Assembly (NCBI RefSeq): GCF_000372485.1
Contig: NZ_AQVA01000001.1
Coordinates: 62,001 to 126,000 of the forward strand
Source: Oenococcus oeni DSM 20252 = AWRIB129
GTDB lineage: Bacteria > Bacillota > Bacilli > Lactobacillales > Lactobacillaceae
Length of the DNA: 64,000 nt
Reading direction: 5' to 3'
The notes under the pieces were generated by a model. That model was not told the origin of the DNA, made no database searches, and saw nothing but the letters and a program-made list of their open reading frames with translations. The first letter of the stretch is position 1, and the number at the start of each line of letters is the position of its first letter. Position numbers and translations under genes: made by a program. This document shows, piece after piece, positions 45,318-55,998 of this stretch.

Positions 45318-47165
45318 ATGTGGAAGTACGTTAAAAGGGTTCTGATTGGCAAGCCGCTAAAAACGAATGACACCGGATCCCAAAGTTTAAATATTTTCAA
45401 GGCGCTGGCTTTATTGTCTTCGGATGCCCTATCTTCGGTCGCTTACGGAACGGAAATGATCACTACGGCCTTATTGGCTGGCGGTGCTGCTGCTCTTTGG
45501 TTGCAGTTGCCGATTGCCGGCCTGGTTTTGATTTTGCTTGCTGCAATTGCATTATCTTATGTGATGATTATTCGTGCTTACCCATCCGGAGGTGGCGCTT
45601 ATGCAGTTGCCTCCCAAAATTGGGGCCATTGGATAGGATTGGTTGCCGGCGGCTCTCTACTGGTTGATTATATGCTGACCGTCGCTGTTTCGGCGGCTTC
45701 TGCAACTGATGCAATTAGTTCGGCAATTCCTGAAATTCATAATTTTTCTTTGCTTATTTCGATTGCAATTGTTATTTTATTGATGTTGATGAACCTTCGT
45801 GGCTTACGAGAATCCGCCAATTTTTTGATGGTTCCAGTATATTTCTTCGTAGCAGCGATGATTGTTATGCTGCTTATCGGTTTTGTTCGTATGGGCTTAG
45901 GGCAGATTGCTTATCACGCGCCGACACTGGCTGAAAAAATATCGCCAACGATGACCATTGGTTTTCTCTTGTTTATGAAGGCTTTCTCTTCAGGTTCTTC
46001 GTCTTTGACGGGTGTTGAAGCGATTTCGAATTCTGTACCTAATTTCAATAAACCAAAAGAACGAAATGCTTCTAAAACACTTTTGATTCTGGTGTTTATT
46101 CTTGGTTTCTTCTTTGGTTCGATCACATTTTTCAGCTATTATCTTGGTATTGTTCCAAACGGGCAGACAACTGTTATGGCACAAATTGCCGATGCTATTT
46201 TTGGCGGCACCGGAATTGCTTTTTATGTTTTTCAATTGGCAACGGCTTTGATTTTGACTGTTGCTGCCAATACAGGTTTTTCTGCTTTTCCAATGTTGGC
46301 ATACAACATGGCTAATGATAAATTTATGCCGCATTTATTTAAGGATAAAGGCGATCGCCTTGGCTATTCAAACGGAATTGTCAGTCTTTCAATTGGTGCG
46401 ATTGCTCTTTTATTGGTTTTCGACGGTAAGGTTGAAGCATTGATTCCTCTATATACTGTCGGAGTTTTCGTTCCTTTCACTCTGAGCCAGTCGGGAATGA
46501 TAATTCACTGGTGGCGGGAGCGCGGCAGTTTTTGGATTTTCAAAACGTTGATTAATTTTATCGGCGCATTGATCTCACTGGTCCTGGTTGTGTCGATGTT
46601 TACTTTACATTTTTCCGGTGTCTGGCCTTATTTGATTATTATGCCTTTGCTTTTGCGTCTCTTCCATGGAGTTCATTCTCATTATGTCAGTATTGCAAAA
46701 CAGTTGAAACTGACACCAGCCAAAGCGCGCGTTCACCGTCACGATTACGATGGCGCGATGGTGATTGTTTTTATGGGTAATGTCACTCGTGTTACAATTT
46801 CAGCAATGGATTATGCAAGATCCATCGGCGATGAAGTTATTGGAATGCATGTTTCCTTTGATACAGATATTAAAAGAGAAAGAAAAACAGCTAAAGAGTT
46901 TGAAAAATATTTTCCCGGTATTCGTTATGTAGATATTCATTCGAGCTATCGTTCCGTGATTGTACCGGCTCGCGAATTTATTGATTCGATGAGTAAACAA
47001 GCAACCAAACGGAATTGGTCATTGACCGTCATGGTACCGCAATTTGTTCCAAAACATTGGTGGCAGAACGCGATGCACAACCAGACGGCTTTCAGATTAA
47101 GGAATGCTTTTGTTTCTCGTGACGATATTACGATTTCTTCTTACTACTATCACCTCAGAGACTGA
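45318..47165 (+). CDS. kimA: KimA-like potassium/APC-family permease
   Basis: 615 residues: about twelve membrane segments (residues 25-465), then a 150-residue cytoplasmic domain. The start NIFKALALLSSDALSSVAYGTEMI and the GGGAYAVASQNWG helix match YdaO/KimA, a high-affinity K+:H+ symporter of the APC superfamily that is bound and inhibited by c-di-AMP in B. subtilis. The c-di-AMP synthase gene is also in this window. The potassium assignment is by family resemblance. Confidence 0.8.
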   Translation: MWKYVKRVLIGKPLKTNDTGSQSLNIFKALALLSSDALSSVAYGTEMITTALLAGGAAALWLQLPIAGLVLILLAAIALSYVMIIRAYPSGGGAYAVASQNWGHWIGLVAGGSLLVDYMLTVAVSAASATDAISSAIPEIHNFSLLISIAIVILLMLMNLRGLRESANFLMVPVYFFVAAMIVMLLIGFVRMGLGQIAYHAPTLAEKISPTMTIGFLLFMKAFSSGSSSLTGVEAISNSVPNFNKPKERNASKTLLILVFILGFFFGSITFFSYYLGIVPNGQTTVMAQIADAIFGGTGIAFYVFQLATALILTVAANTGFSAFPMLAYNMANDKFMPHLFKDKGDRLGYSNGIVSLSIGAIALLLVFDGKVEALIPLYTVGVFVPFTLSQSGMIIHWWRERGSFWIFKTLINFIGALISLVLVVSMFTLHFSGVWPYLIIMPLLLRLFHGVHSHYVSIAKQLKLTPAKARVHRHDYDGAMVIVFMGNVTRVTISAMDYARSIGDEVIGMHVSFDTDIKRERKTAKEFEKYFPGIRYVDIHSSYRSVIVPAREFIDSMSKQATKRNWSLTVMVPQFVPKHWWQNAMHNQTAFRLRNAFVSRDDITISSYYYHLRD

Positions 47166-47195
47166 TAGAATGTTTATTGTGAGTAATCACAATTA

Positions 47196-47269
47196 CGGGA
47201 TGTAGCTCAGCTTGGTAGAGCACCACGTTCGGGACGTGGGGGTCGTGGGTTCGAATCCCGCCATCCCGA
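47196..47269 (+). tRNA. tRNA-Pro (CGG)
   Basis: 74-nt cloverleaf: acceptor CGGGATG/CATCCCG, D-arm with AGCTTGGTAGA, anticodon stem CCACG/CGTGG enclosing TTCGGGA (anticodon CGG), T-arm GTGGG-TTCGAAT-CCCGC and discriminator A. CCA is not encoded. Confidence 0.93.
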
Positions 47270-47376
47270 TTATCTGTATGAGACTTTGTAAATGACCGGA
47301 TCTTAGAGTAGGATGGAATTAATTTGATTTAAAAAGTTGTTTACTCAGCTTTTTTTATTTTGGAGAAAGAATTTTT

Positions 47377-49137
47377 ATGGGGATTTTTATAAAATTAAAA
47401 TGGTTCTTCAAAGAAAATTTGAGGATGTATGCAATTGGATTGTTATTGCTATTTCTAACGGACCTTTCACATGTGGTTCCACCATATATTATTGGTCTTT
47501 TTACTAACGAAGTGGTCGATCGCAAACTAACCTGGATTTATTTGCTGGTCTTTTTGTCGATTCTGGCTTTAATTTATTTATTATCTTATTTATTTCGTTA
47601 TGGTTGGAATACCCACATTATCAAAGGGGCAGCTCTATTAGAAAGAACTTTGCGAAAGCGTCTTTACGACCACTATATGGAGATGGACGCACCTTTTTAT
47701 CAAAAGTATCGTACCGGTGATTTAATGAGTCACGCGTCAAATGATTTATCTGCAATTCAAAGAGTCGCTTCCGGCGGGATTTTGATGGCTTTCGATTCTT
47801 CTGTAAGTATCCTGCTGGTGGTTGCTTCGATGATAATTTTTGTTGACTGGCGTTTAACTTTAATCGCGATTGTGCCTCTTCCTTTTTTGGCAGTTGGCGT
47901 TTCGTGGATTATGCCTCGATTAAGAAGAGCCTTTACCCAGTACCAAGAAGGTTTTTCCAAAATGTCAGACCATGCCCAGGAATCATTTCTCGGTATGAAA
48001 GTTATTAAAACCCTTGGTCAATCCAAAGAAGATATTCAGGCTTTTAACGAACAAACAGATCGCCAAATCAGGATTAATGCGCGAGTTGCTCGCGTTGATT
48101 CGATGTTTGATCCTTTAGCGACTATTATTATGACTTTTTCTTACGTTTCAATGATTATTCTTGGTAGCGAATTTGTCCTTCACAAAACGATCACAATTGG
48201 TCAATTGGTCAGTTTTACGGCTTATTTGAGTCAGCTGGTTTGGCCGATGTTTGCTCTGGGACAACTTTTTAATGTTTTGGAACGTGGGAATGCCTCATAT
48301 GATCGTGTAATGGATTTAATGAATGAAAAAAGTCTGATTCACGATGATCCAAGAGGTGTTAGCGTTGTTAAAGCGGGCGAATTGAATATCCGCATCAAGT
48401 CCTTTAATTACCCCGATGATCCAAAAGCTGTTTTAAAAAATATTGATATCAAGGTTCCCAAAGGAAAAACCTTAGGGCTCGTTGGACCGGTCGGCTCCGG
48501 CAAAACGACCATTTTGCGACTTCTTTTGCGTGAATTTGATTCTTATGATGGCGAAATAGATTTTTCCGGTCATGATATTCGCGATTACAGATTATCTTCT
48601 TATCTAAAAAAAATCGGTTATGTTAGTCAAAATAATTTTCTTTTTTCAACCAACATTGCTAAAAATATCGCTTTTTCCGACCCCGATCTGCCTCAGAACG
48701 AAGTTGAAAAAGTTGCTAAATTGGCTGCCTTGCACGATGATATCATGCAAATGCCAAAGCAGTACAATACCGAAGTAGGTGAAAACGGTATTAGTCTTTC
48801 CGGCGGCCAACAGCAGCGTGTTGCGATCGCCCGTGCTTTAATTGTTAGTCCGGCAATCTTAATTCTCGATGATGCGCTCTCTGCCGTCGATGCACGGACA
48901 GAAAAAGATATTTTAAATGCCTTGCAGCATCAGAGCAGGGACCAAACGACGATTATCTCGGCATCGAGAATTTCCTCAATTATCAATGCCGATGAAATTC
49001 TTGTCTTTCAGCACGGAAAAATTATCGAACGTGGAACTCATCACCATCTTTTAGCCCAGAATGGCTACTATGCTAAGACGTTCCATCAGCAGGAAATGGC
49101 CTCTCACTATGAAGCTAAATTGACAGGAGGTGACTAA
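47377..49137 (+). CDS. lmrC: heterodimeric ABC exporter, subunit with degenerate site
   Basis: 586 residues: six membrane segments (about 15-300) fused to an ABC domain. Walker A GPVGSGKTT and signature LSGGQQQR are canonical, but Walker B ends ILDDALSAVD, with Asp in place of the catalytic Glu. This is the hallmark of the non-catalytic half in LmrCD/BmrCD/YheIH drug exporters. One base overlaps its partner at 49137. Confidence 0.88.
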   Translation: MGIFIKLKWFFKENLRMYAIGLLLLFLTDLSHVVPPYIIGLFTNEVVDRKLTWIYLLVFLSILALIYLLSYLFRYGWNTHIIKGAALLERTLRKRLYDHYMEMDAPFYQKYRTGDLMSHASNDLSAIQRVASGGILMAFDSSVSILLVVASMIIFVDWRLTLIAIVPLPFLAVGVSWIMPRLRRAFTQYQEGFSKMSDHAQESFLGMKVIKTLGQSKEDIQAFNEQTDRQIRINARVARVDSMFDPLATIIMTFSYVSMIILGSEFVLHKTITIGQLVSFTAYLSQLVWPMFALGQLFNVLERGNASYDRVMDLMNEKSLIHDDPRGVSVVKAGELNIRIKSFNYPDDPKAVLKNIDIKVPKGKTLGLVGPVGSGKTTILRLLLREFDSYDGEIDFSGHDIRDYRLSSYLKKIGYVSQNNFLFSTNIAKNIAFSDPDLPQNEVEKVAKLAALHDDIMQMPKQYNTEVGENGISLSGGQQQRVAIARALIVSPAILILDDALSAVDARTEKDILNALQHQSRDQTTIISASRISSIINADEILVFQHGKIIERGTHHHLLAQNGYYAKTFHQQEMASHYEAKLTGGD

Positions 49138-50951
49138 TGGCAGAGAAAAAAACTTCCGAAACAACTGAAAATAACAGTGTTTGGGCTCATTCAATTAAAG
49201 TTCGAGACCAGCTTGCCGTTGTCTGGCGTTTAATTAAAATGGCACGGCCTTCTTACCTGCTTTTTAGTGGCTCGATTTTCTTTGTAATTATTACGATCGT
49301 TTTCGACGGTTACCTGCCCTATATTCTGGAAAATTTCATGAATAAGCAACTTAACGATCCTAGTACGCCATTAAAGACAGTTGTCGCTTTTGCATTAATT
49401 TTTGGTTCGATTCGAATTTTTTCGGCAATATTATTGTATTTTCAAAACTTTTGGTATACACAGGCTTCTGAAACAGCCTCGAATAATGTTCGAAAAAAAC
49501 TTTATTTAAAACTCCATTCCTTGGGCATGCGTTATTTTGATCAGGTTCCCGGCGGTGCCTTGGTCACTCGTGTTATGAATGATACAGAATCTTTTTTTGA
49601 TTTTTGGACGCTTTTTTTGAATCTTTTATATGCAGTGATTTCGATCATCAGTATTTATATCTTCATGTATTTTTCCGATGCCGGATTATCGATTGGTTTA
49701 CTTCTGATTATCCCGATTACTTTATTTACCATTTGGATTTATCAAAAATACTCTTCCAGTGTCTACCGAAATATGCGTGCAAAATTATCAACCTTAAATG
49801 CCAAGTTAGCCGAATCGATCAACGGAATCGAGACAATTCAGAATTTTCGCCAGGAACAACGGATGATGGGCGAGTTTGAATCTATAAATCAAGAATATTT
49901 TGATGCCCGATTTAAAATGGTAAAGATGGATTCACGTTTGCTTGGCCCAATGAATCAACTGCTCCTGGGTTTGTCGATTGTCTTTATTCTTTGGTACTTG
50001 GGTAATCAATCTTTTTCGTCGGCAGTAGCTGGCGGGACAATTTATGCTTTTACCAATTGGATTGCCAACATTTTTAATCCTCTGAACAATGTTCAACAAA
50101 ATTTGTCGACTTTTCAAGATGGGATGGTTGCTGGATATCGAGCCGGCAAGATTCTCGATGATACGACTTACGAACCGGCACAAAATAAAGGAGCTGCTGA
50201 AGAGGTTTCTAAAGGAAAAATCGAATTCCAGCACGTTGATTTCTCTTATGATGGTAAAACAACGATTCTTCATGATTTGACTTTTACAGCCGAACCCGGT
50301 CAGACCGTTGCGCTGGTTGGCCATACTGGTTCTGGAAAATCTTCGACGATTAATGCTTTGATGCGTTTTTACGAGTTTCAAAAGGGCCGGATTTTGATTG
50401 ACGGTCATGATATTCGCGATATCGAATTAAATGATTTTCGCAAGAAAATAGGGTTGGTTCTGCAGGACAGCTTTATGTTTTTCGGTGATATAAATTCCAA
50501 CATCAGGATGTATGATGACTCGATTACCGAACAGCAAATTAAAGCAGCTGCGAAATTTGTCGATGCCGACAATTTTATCGAATCTCTGCCAAAGGGCTAT
50601 CAAACACCTGTTTTGGAAGGCGGATCGTCCCTCTCGGCCGGTCAAAAACAATTAATTTCTTTTGCTAGGACAATTGTTCGTGATCCGAAAATTCTGATTC
50701 TTGATGAAGCAACAGCCAATATTGATACTCAGACTGAAGCAGCAATTCAAAAGGCTTTAAAAAATATGCGGACAAATCGAACGACTATTGCAATTGCCCA
50801 TCGACTCTCAACGATTAAAGATGCCGATTTGATCCTTGTTTTGGATAAAGGTTCGGTTGTTGAACGCGGTACTCATCGCCAATTACTTGCCAAAAAGGGT
50901 TATTATTACGACCTTTATAAGATGCAAAGTATGGAAAATGCCGGGAAATAA
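49137..50951 (+). CDS. lmrD: heterodimeric ABC exporter, catalytic subunit
   Basis: 604 residues: a 30-residue polar head, six membrane segments (about 40-320) and an ABC domain with Walker A GHTGSGKSS and Walker B LILDEATANID carrying the catalytic Glu. Its signature is altered to LSAGQKQ, which pairs with the other subunit's site, giving one functional ATP site per dimer. Exports drugs or lipids; substrate unknown. Confidence 0.88.
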   Translation: MAEKKTSETTENNSVWAHSIKVRDQLAVVWRLIKMARPSYLLFSGSIFFVIITIVFDGYLPYILENFMNKQLNDPSTPLKTVVAFALIFGSIRIFSAILLYFQNFWYTQASETASNNVRKKLYLKLHSLGMRYFDQVPGGALVTRVMNDTESFFDFWTLFLNLLYAVISIISIYIFMYFSDAGLSIGLLLIIPITLFTIWIYQKYSSSVYRNMRAKLSTLNAKLAESINGIETIQNFRQEQRMMGEFESINQEYFDARFKMVKMDSRLLGPMNQLLLGLSIVFILWYLGNQSFSSAVAGGTIYAFTNWIANIFNPLNNVQQNLSTFQDGMVAGYRAGKILDDTTYEPAQNKGAAEEVSKGKIEFQHVDFSYDGKTTILHDLTFTAEPGQTVALVGHTGSGKSSTINALMRFYEFQKGRILIDGHDIRDIELNDFRKKIGLVLQDSFMFFGDINSNIRMYDDSITEQQIKAAAKFVDADNFIESLPKGYQTPVLEGGSSLSAGQKQLISFARTIVRDPKILILDEATANIDTQTEAAIQKALKNMRTNRTTIAIAHRLSTIKDADLILVLDKGSVVERGTHRQLLAKKGYYYDLYKMQSMENAGK

Positions 50952-51046
50952 AAGATTTCTTTACTTCTTTTTTAGTCTCTGTTTAATATTAATATCGAAA
51001 GCCGGTATAATTATTTGTAATTAGAAACAATTTTGAAAGGATTTCA

Positions 51047-51802
51047 ATGGTAGAAAATAATCAGGATAATATGATTCAATTTGTGGACGTAGAAAAATAC
51101 TATGGTCATTTCCATGCGTTGAAAAATATTAATTTAACGATCAAACGGGGAGAGACGGTCGTTTTAATCGGACCTTCAGGTTCGGGAAAATCAACTTTAA
51201 TTCGCGCGATAAACGGATTGGAACCAATTCAGGAAGGACATTTGATTGTTAACGGATATGATCTTCATGATCCAAAAACCGATATTAACAAGATTCGTAA
51301 ACGTGTTGGCATGGTTTTCCAACATTTTAATTTGTACAATAACAAATCGGTGATTGAAAACGTTATGCTTGCTCCGAGAATTGTTAGTCATATTCCGGAA
51401 GAAGAAAATGAAAAATATGCCTTGGAGTTATTGGATCGCGTTGGTTTAAAAGACAAAGCTGGTTCAATGCCAAGTATGTTGTCTGGTGGACAAAAACAAC
51501 GTGTTGCGATTGCCCGCAGCCTGGCAATGAAGCCGTCGGCACTTCTTTTTGATGAGCCGACTTCTGCCTTGGATCCGGAAATGATCGGCGACGTGTTAAG
51601 AATTATTCAAAATATTGCAAAAGATTCCGATATGACCAGTTTGATAGTTACTCATGAGATGAATTTTGCCCAAAACGTTGCTAATCGAGTTATTTTTATG
51701 GCTGACGGAGAAGTACTCGAAGATTCAAAGACGAGTGATTTCTTTAAAAAACCGAAAAGTGTCCGCGCGCAACAATTTGTTGATCAAGTTCAAAATCATT
51801 AA
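51047..51802 (+). CDS. glutamine-type amino-acid ABC transporter ATPase
   Basis: 251 residues, GlnQ class: Walker A GPSGSGKST, Q-loop VFQHFNLYNNKSV, signature LSGGQKQRVAIARSLAMKP and Walker B LFDEPTSALDPEM. First gene of a four-gene importer. TATAAT at 51006-51011 lies 36 bp upstream, and GAAAGGA precedes the ATG. Confidence 0.9.
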   Translation: MVENNQDNMIQFVDVEKYYGHFHALKNINLTIKRGETVVLIGPSGSGKSTLIRAINGLEPIQEGHLIVNGYDLHDPKTDINKIRKRVGMVFQHFNLYNNKSVIENVMLAPRIVSHIPEEENEKYALELLDRVGLKDKAGSMPSMLSGGQKQRVAIARSLAMKPSALLFDEPTSALDPEMIGDVLRIIQNIAKDSDMTSLIVTHEMNFAQNVANRVIFMADGEVLEDSKTSDFFKKPKSVRAQQFVDQVQNH

Positions 51803-51816
51803 AGAAGAGAGGAATT

Positions 51817-52680
51817 ATGGAGAAGGCAAAAAAGAGAAAGATTGGGATAATTTCATCCATAATTTTGACCTTGTTAATTATTTTTGGCGTGGTTTCGGCA
51901 TCCGCCCTTGCTGAAAACAATTCTAAACATGTCGATACTTGGGAACGTGTTAAACGACTTGGCAAAATTCGCTGGGGAGTAAAGGCTGACACAAAATTAT
52001 TCGGTTTAATGGATACTAAAACCGGCCAACCGGAGGGATTTGATGTTGACATTGCCAAAGCCTTGACGGTTCAGCTTTCAAAGCAATCCGGTGTGCCGAT
52101 GCAGGCTGATTTTACGATTGTTACTTCAAATACCCGTATTCAGCTTTTAAAAAATGCGAACATTGATGGTTTTATTGCAACGGCGACAATTACTCCGGAA
52201 AGAGAAAAAGTAATTGATTTTTCTAATTCCTACTTCAAAGCCGGGCAATCGATACTTGTTAAAAAAGGTTCTGGAATAAAGTCGATTAAAGATTTGAATA
52301 ATTTCAAATCAACCATTATTGGTGTCGCTGGTTCTAATTCTGTTATTAATGTTAAAAAGTTTGCTCCGAAAGCGAAAGTTCTTGCTTTAGGGGATTATGG
52401 ACAGGCTATGGCTGCTTTGAAAGCTGGTCAAGGTCAGGCGCTTACGACTGATAACGGAATACTTTATGGTCTTGCAACGGAAAATCCTGGTTATACAGTC
52501 GTTGGCGGCACTTTTACATCGGAGCCATATGGAGTCGCTTTTGATAATAATCAGCCGGAGATGGTTAAACAGACCAATAAAGCTTTAAAAGCAATTATTG
52601 CAAATGGAACCTATAATAAATTAATTAAAAAGTGGTTCCGGGGTGTTCCCGGACTGGATTGGAGGTCGCTTGAAAAATGA
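51817..52680 (+). CDS. glutamine/glutamate-type ABC substrate-binding protein
   Basis: 287 residues. A signal peptide (hydrophobic about 10-30, cleavable after ASALA) without lipobox; domain 1 begins KIRWGVKADTKLFG, then PEGFDVDIAKAL, FIATATITPEREKVIDFSNSY and the C-terminal LIKKWFRG. GGAGG-like SD present. The last bases overlap the permease start by four. Confidence 0.88.
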   Translation: MEKAKKRKIGIISSIILTLLIIFGVVSASALAENNSKHVDTWERVKRLGKIRWGVKADTKLFGLMDTKTGQPEGFDVDIAKALTVQLSKQSGVPMQADFTIVTSNTRIQLLKNANIDGFIATATITPEREKVIDFSNSYFKAGQSILVKKGSGIKSIKDLNNFKSTIIGVAGSNSVINVKKFAPKAKVLALGDYGQAMAALKAGQGQALTTDNGILYGLATENPGYTVVGGTFTSEPYGVAFDNNQPEMVKQTNKALKAIIANGTYNKLIKKWFRGVPGLDWRSLEK

Positions 52681-53321
52681 TCAGTTTACTAACTTCTAAT
52701 TTTCATTCTTTTCTAGTAGCTTTCGGTTATACTCTGCTTTCAAGTATTATTGCTTTGATTGCTTCGACTGTGTTGGGAACCTTATTTGCGATTTTGCAGA
52801 TTGTTCCAAGCAAGACGGCGAATGTTATTGCTAGGGCTTATATAGAGGTTTTCCGAAATATTCCGCTTTTAATCATTGTTATGTTCTTTTATCTAGTGGT
52901 CACAAAAATTGTTAAGATAGGTGGTTTCACGGCTGGAACGATTGGTTTAACGCTTTATACTTCGGCTTTTATTGCCGAAACCGTTCGTGCCGGGATTAAT
53001 TCTGTTGGAATTGGTCAAACCGAAGGAGCACGTGCCAATGGATTGTCTTCTTGGCAGACTTTAAGAATTATTATTCTCCCTCAGGCTTTTAAGATTGCTA
53101 TCCCTTCATTGGGTAATCAATTTATTAATCTCGTTAAGAATTCTTCTATCTTGGCCTTTGTGGCAGGTGGCGACCTGATGTACACAGCGAACAATGTTGC
53201 TGCAACGACTTTTGATAGTTTTAATTCTTATATTATTGTAGGAATTTTTTATTTGATTATTACTTTGCCCTTGAATTACTACATGAAGTTTCTGGAGACA
53301 AAACTAAAGGGAATGGCTTAA
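52677..53321 (+). CDS. amino-acid ABC transporter permease 1
   Basis: 214-residue HisM-type permease, about five membrane segments, with the EAA loop near residues 118-138 (IGQTEGARANGLSSWQTLRIIILPQAF). Paired with the next permease to form the membrane pore. Cotranscribed with the binding protein, overlapping it by ATGA. Confidence 0.88.
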   Translation: MISLLTSNFHSFLVAFGYTLLSSIIALIASTVLGTLFAILQIVPSKTANVIARAYIEVFRNIPLLIIVMFFYLVVTKIVKIGGFTAGTIGLTLYTSAFIAETVRAGINSVGIGQTEGARANGLSSWQTLRIIILPQAFKIAIPSLGNQFINLVKNSSILAFVAGGDLMYTANNVAATTFDSFNSYIIVGIFYLIITLPLNYYMKFLETKLKGMA

Positions 53322-53331
53322 AGGGGGAGTT

Positions 53332-54000
53332 ATGAATATTATTGCAGCTGGAATATTTGACGCTTTTACAAAAAATAATGTCCACTATCTTCTTGGCGGG
53401 CTTGGAATTACAGTTGGGGTCTCGATAATTTCCGTTATTGGCAGTTTGATTTTTGGTTCTTTCATAGGAATAATTATTTATGAGAAAATACCTTTCTTAT
53501 CAAGATATGTTTCGATAATTAATGACGTTATCCGCAATTTACCACTTTTATTGATTATCTTTTTCGTTTATTTCGTTTTGCCGGTAATTGGTATATATTT
53601 ACCGGTTTTCTGGGCAACTGTGATCGCGATGACCGTTTTTGAATCGACTATGTTGGCTGAGATTATTCGTGGGGGATTGCTAGCGATTCCGATTGGCCAG
53701 ACCGAAGGAGCCGGGTCGGTTGGAATGACAAATCAGCAGGCGCTGTTAAACATTATTCTTCCTCAGGCAATTAAAAAAATGATTCCACCAATTATCTCTC
53801 AATTGATATCTTTGGTTAAGGATACGAGTTTGGCAGTTGGAATTGTTTTGGCTGAAATGACATTTCGTGGACAGATTATTTATGCACAAAATTCGAATTA
53901 TACAATTCCGGTTTTTATTGCATTAGCGATTATGTACTTCATTCTGAATTACGGTCTTTCTCTGATTGCACGTTGGTTTGACCACAGGATGGCAGCTTGA
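53332..54000 (+). CDS. amino-acid ABC transporter permease 2
   Basis: 222 residues, same family, EAA loop near 125-145 (IGQTEGAGSVGMTNQQALLNIILPQAI). GGGGG SD upstream. Closes the operon before its terminator. Confidence 0.88.
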   Translation: MNIIAAGIFDAFTKNNVHYLLGGLGITVGVSIISVIGSLIFGSFIGIIIYEKIPFLSRYVSIINDVIRNLPLLLIIFFVYFVLPVIGIYLPVFWATVIAMTVFESTMLAEIIRGGLLAIPIGQTEGAGSVGMTNQQALLNIILPQAIKKMIPPIISQLISLVKDTSLAVGIVLAEMTFRGQIIYAQNSNYTIPVFIALAIMYFILNYGLSLIARWFDHRMAA

Positions 54001-54025
54001 GACCTATTTTATAGGTCTTTTTTAT
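53999..54025 (+). terminator. terminator of the glutamine-type operon
   Basis: AGACCTAT (54000-54007) pairs with ATAGGTCT (54011-54018), then six T. Confidence 0.85.
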
Positions 54026-54064
54026 TTAATATCTATGTTAGAATTGAAACAATTTAGGGGAAAA

Positions 54065-55954
54065 ATGGTTAGAGTACAAGATGATTTGTTTTCAGCGATT
54101 AATGAAGAATGGCTGAAAACAGCAAAGATTCGTCCTGACATGCCTTCTGCAAGTTCGTTTACTGATTTATATTTATCAATTGAAGACGATATGCGCGCTG
54201 ATACAAAAGCTTTTGCCAGCGGCGCAGAACAATCGCCAACTTATTTAAAAAATTTCATTGATCTTTACAAGCTTGCAGGAGATTGGGACAAGCGAAATGA
54301 GGAGGGTGCCGAACCGATTAGAAAAGCTTTAAAACCGATTCTTGCTTTAAATAGTTTCCGGGACTTTTCTTTGGCTCTTGCCGATTTAGATTTGAACGGT
54401 TATGCCAGCAGTTTTAATGTTGGTGTGACTCCCGATTTTAAACAGGCTGATCGTTATATTTTTTGGGTTGACGAACCCGGTACTATTTTGCCGGATTCTA
54501 CTTATTATGCCGATGATAATCCGCAAAAAGGACCATTATTGACGGCCTGGTCTAAAATGACAAGCCACTTGCTGATTGCTAGTGGATATTCGAGTAAACA
54601 ATCCGAGACAATCGTCGAAGATGCTAAAAAATTTGATGCCTTGTTACCGAAGTTGGTTTTAAGTCGTGAAGAACAGACCGAGTACTACAAGAATTATCAT
54701 CCAAAATCAATTGAGGATTTTTCTGCTTATTTGGATACGATTGATCTAAATGCTTATATTGAAAAATTGGTCGGTAAAAAAGTCGACAAAGTTATTTTGT
54801 CTTCCGAACGCTTTTGGAAGGCCGCTAAAGAAGTCTATTCCGAGGATCACTGGCCGATTTTTAAGAACTGGTTGATTGCCAAAAATACCAATTATTTTGC
54901 GAGTTTTGCTTCCTATGATCTATTTAAATTTGCCGGTAGCTTTTCAAGAACTTTAACTGGTGCGGCTCAAGCACCTTCACCGGAACGAGAGGCTTATGCG
55001 CTTGCTCACAGCCAATTTGGTTTTTTACTTGGAGAATACTTTAGAATCAAGCATTTTTCTCCCGAAGCAAAAAGCAACGTTGAATCAATGATTCACAAAA
55101 TGATTGCTGTTTATCGCGATCGTCTGACGCATAACGACTGGTTGGGCCCGAAAACGATCAAAAAAGCAATTAATAAGCTTGACCACATAGCAATCAAGAT
55201 TGGCTATCCTGATAAAGTCCCAACACGTTTTCTAGAAAGAAAGGTTGACCATACTGCCACTCTTATGGATAATTACATTTCTTTGTCGAGACAGGAAGCG
55301 CGTTTTCGTCTTAGCCGTTGGAACACAAAGGTCGACACAAGCGAATGGGATATGACAGCCGATACGGTTAATGCTTATTACGATCCTCAAAGTAATTCGA
55401 TTAATTTCCCGGCTGGGATCCTTCAATTGCCTTTTTATGAGTTTAAACGTGATCCTGCGGCTAATTATGGTGGTATTGGGGCTGTTATCGCTCACGAGGT
55501 TTCCCATGCGTTCGATACTAATGGGGCCCGTTTTGATGAAAAAGGTTCGCTGAATAATTGGTGGACCAAAGACGATCTAAAAGAATTTGAAAATCGAGCC
55601 AAGGCGATCGTTCAGGCATGGACGAATTTGAAAATCGACGGGGTCCCTGTCAATCCAAAATTAACTTTAACCGAAAACATTGCCGATCTTGGTGGCATGA
55701 GTGCGGCTTTGCAGGCCGCTGAAAACGGCGATCATTTTTCGGCTAGACTTTTCTTTTCGACTTGGGCGGCTATTTGGCGAATGAAGGCTAACGATGAATA
55801 CGTAAAGCTTTTGGCCAGCATAGATGAACATGCTCCAAATAAGCTGCGGGCCAACGAGCCTGTTAAAAATTTTCAGGAATTCTTTGATGCTTTCGCCATT
55901 AAGAAAGGTGATGGAATGTATCGTGCTCCTGAAGATCGCGTAAAGCTTTGGTGA
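54065..55954 (+). CDS. pepO: endopeptidase PepO, M13 family
   Basis: 629-residue cytoplasmic zinc metallopeptidase cleaving oligopeptides (neprilysin family). The zinc motif HEVSH is at residues 477-481, and the third ligand lies in ENIADLGG (537-544). The ATG at 54065 follows AGGGGAA; the frame upstream to 53966 overlaps the permease and terminator and is not used. No signal peptide, as usual for lactic acid bacterial PepO. Confidence 0.93.
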   Translation: MVRVQDDLFSAINEEWLKTAKIRPDMPSASSFTDLYLSIEDDMRADTKAFASGAEQSPTYLKNFIDLYKLAGDWDKRNEEGAEPIRKALKPILALNSFRDFSLALADLDLNGYASSFNVGVTPDFKQADRYIFWVDEPGTILPDSTYYADDNPQKGPLLTAWSKMTSHLLIASGYSSKQSETIVEDAKKFDALLPKLVLSREEQTEYYKNYHPKSIEDFSAYLDTIDLNAYIEKLVGKKVDKVILSSERFWKAAKEVYSEDHWPIFKNWLIAKNTNYFASFASYDLFKFAGSFSRTLTGAAQAPSPEREAYALAHSQFGFLLGEYFRIKHFSPEAKSNVESMIHKMIAVYRDRLTHNDWLGPKTIKKAINKLDHIAIKIGYPDKVPTRFLERKVDHTATLMDNYISLSRQEARFRLSRWNTKVDTSEWDMTADTVNAYYDPQSNSINFPAGILQLPFYEFKRDPAANYGGIGAVIAHEVSHAFDTNGARFDEKGSLNNWWTKDDLKEFENRAKAIVQAWTNLKIDGVPVNPKLTLTENIADLGGMSAALQAAENGDHFSARLFFSTWAAIWRMKANDEYVKLLASIDEHAPNKLRANEPVKNFQEFFDAFAIKKGDGMYRAPEDRVKLW

Positions 55955-55998
55955 TTTGATCGACAGGAAATTTTTTAAATAATTAATTGAAAGAACAC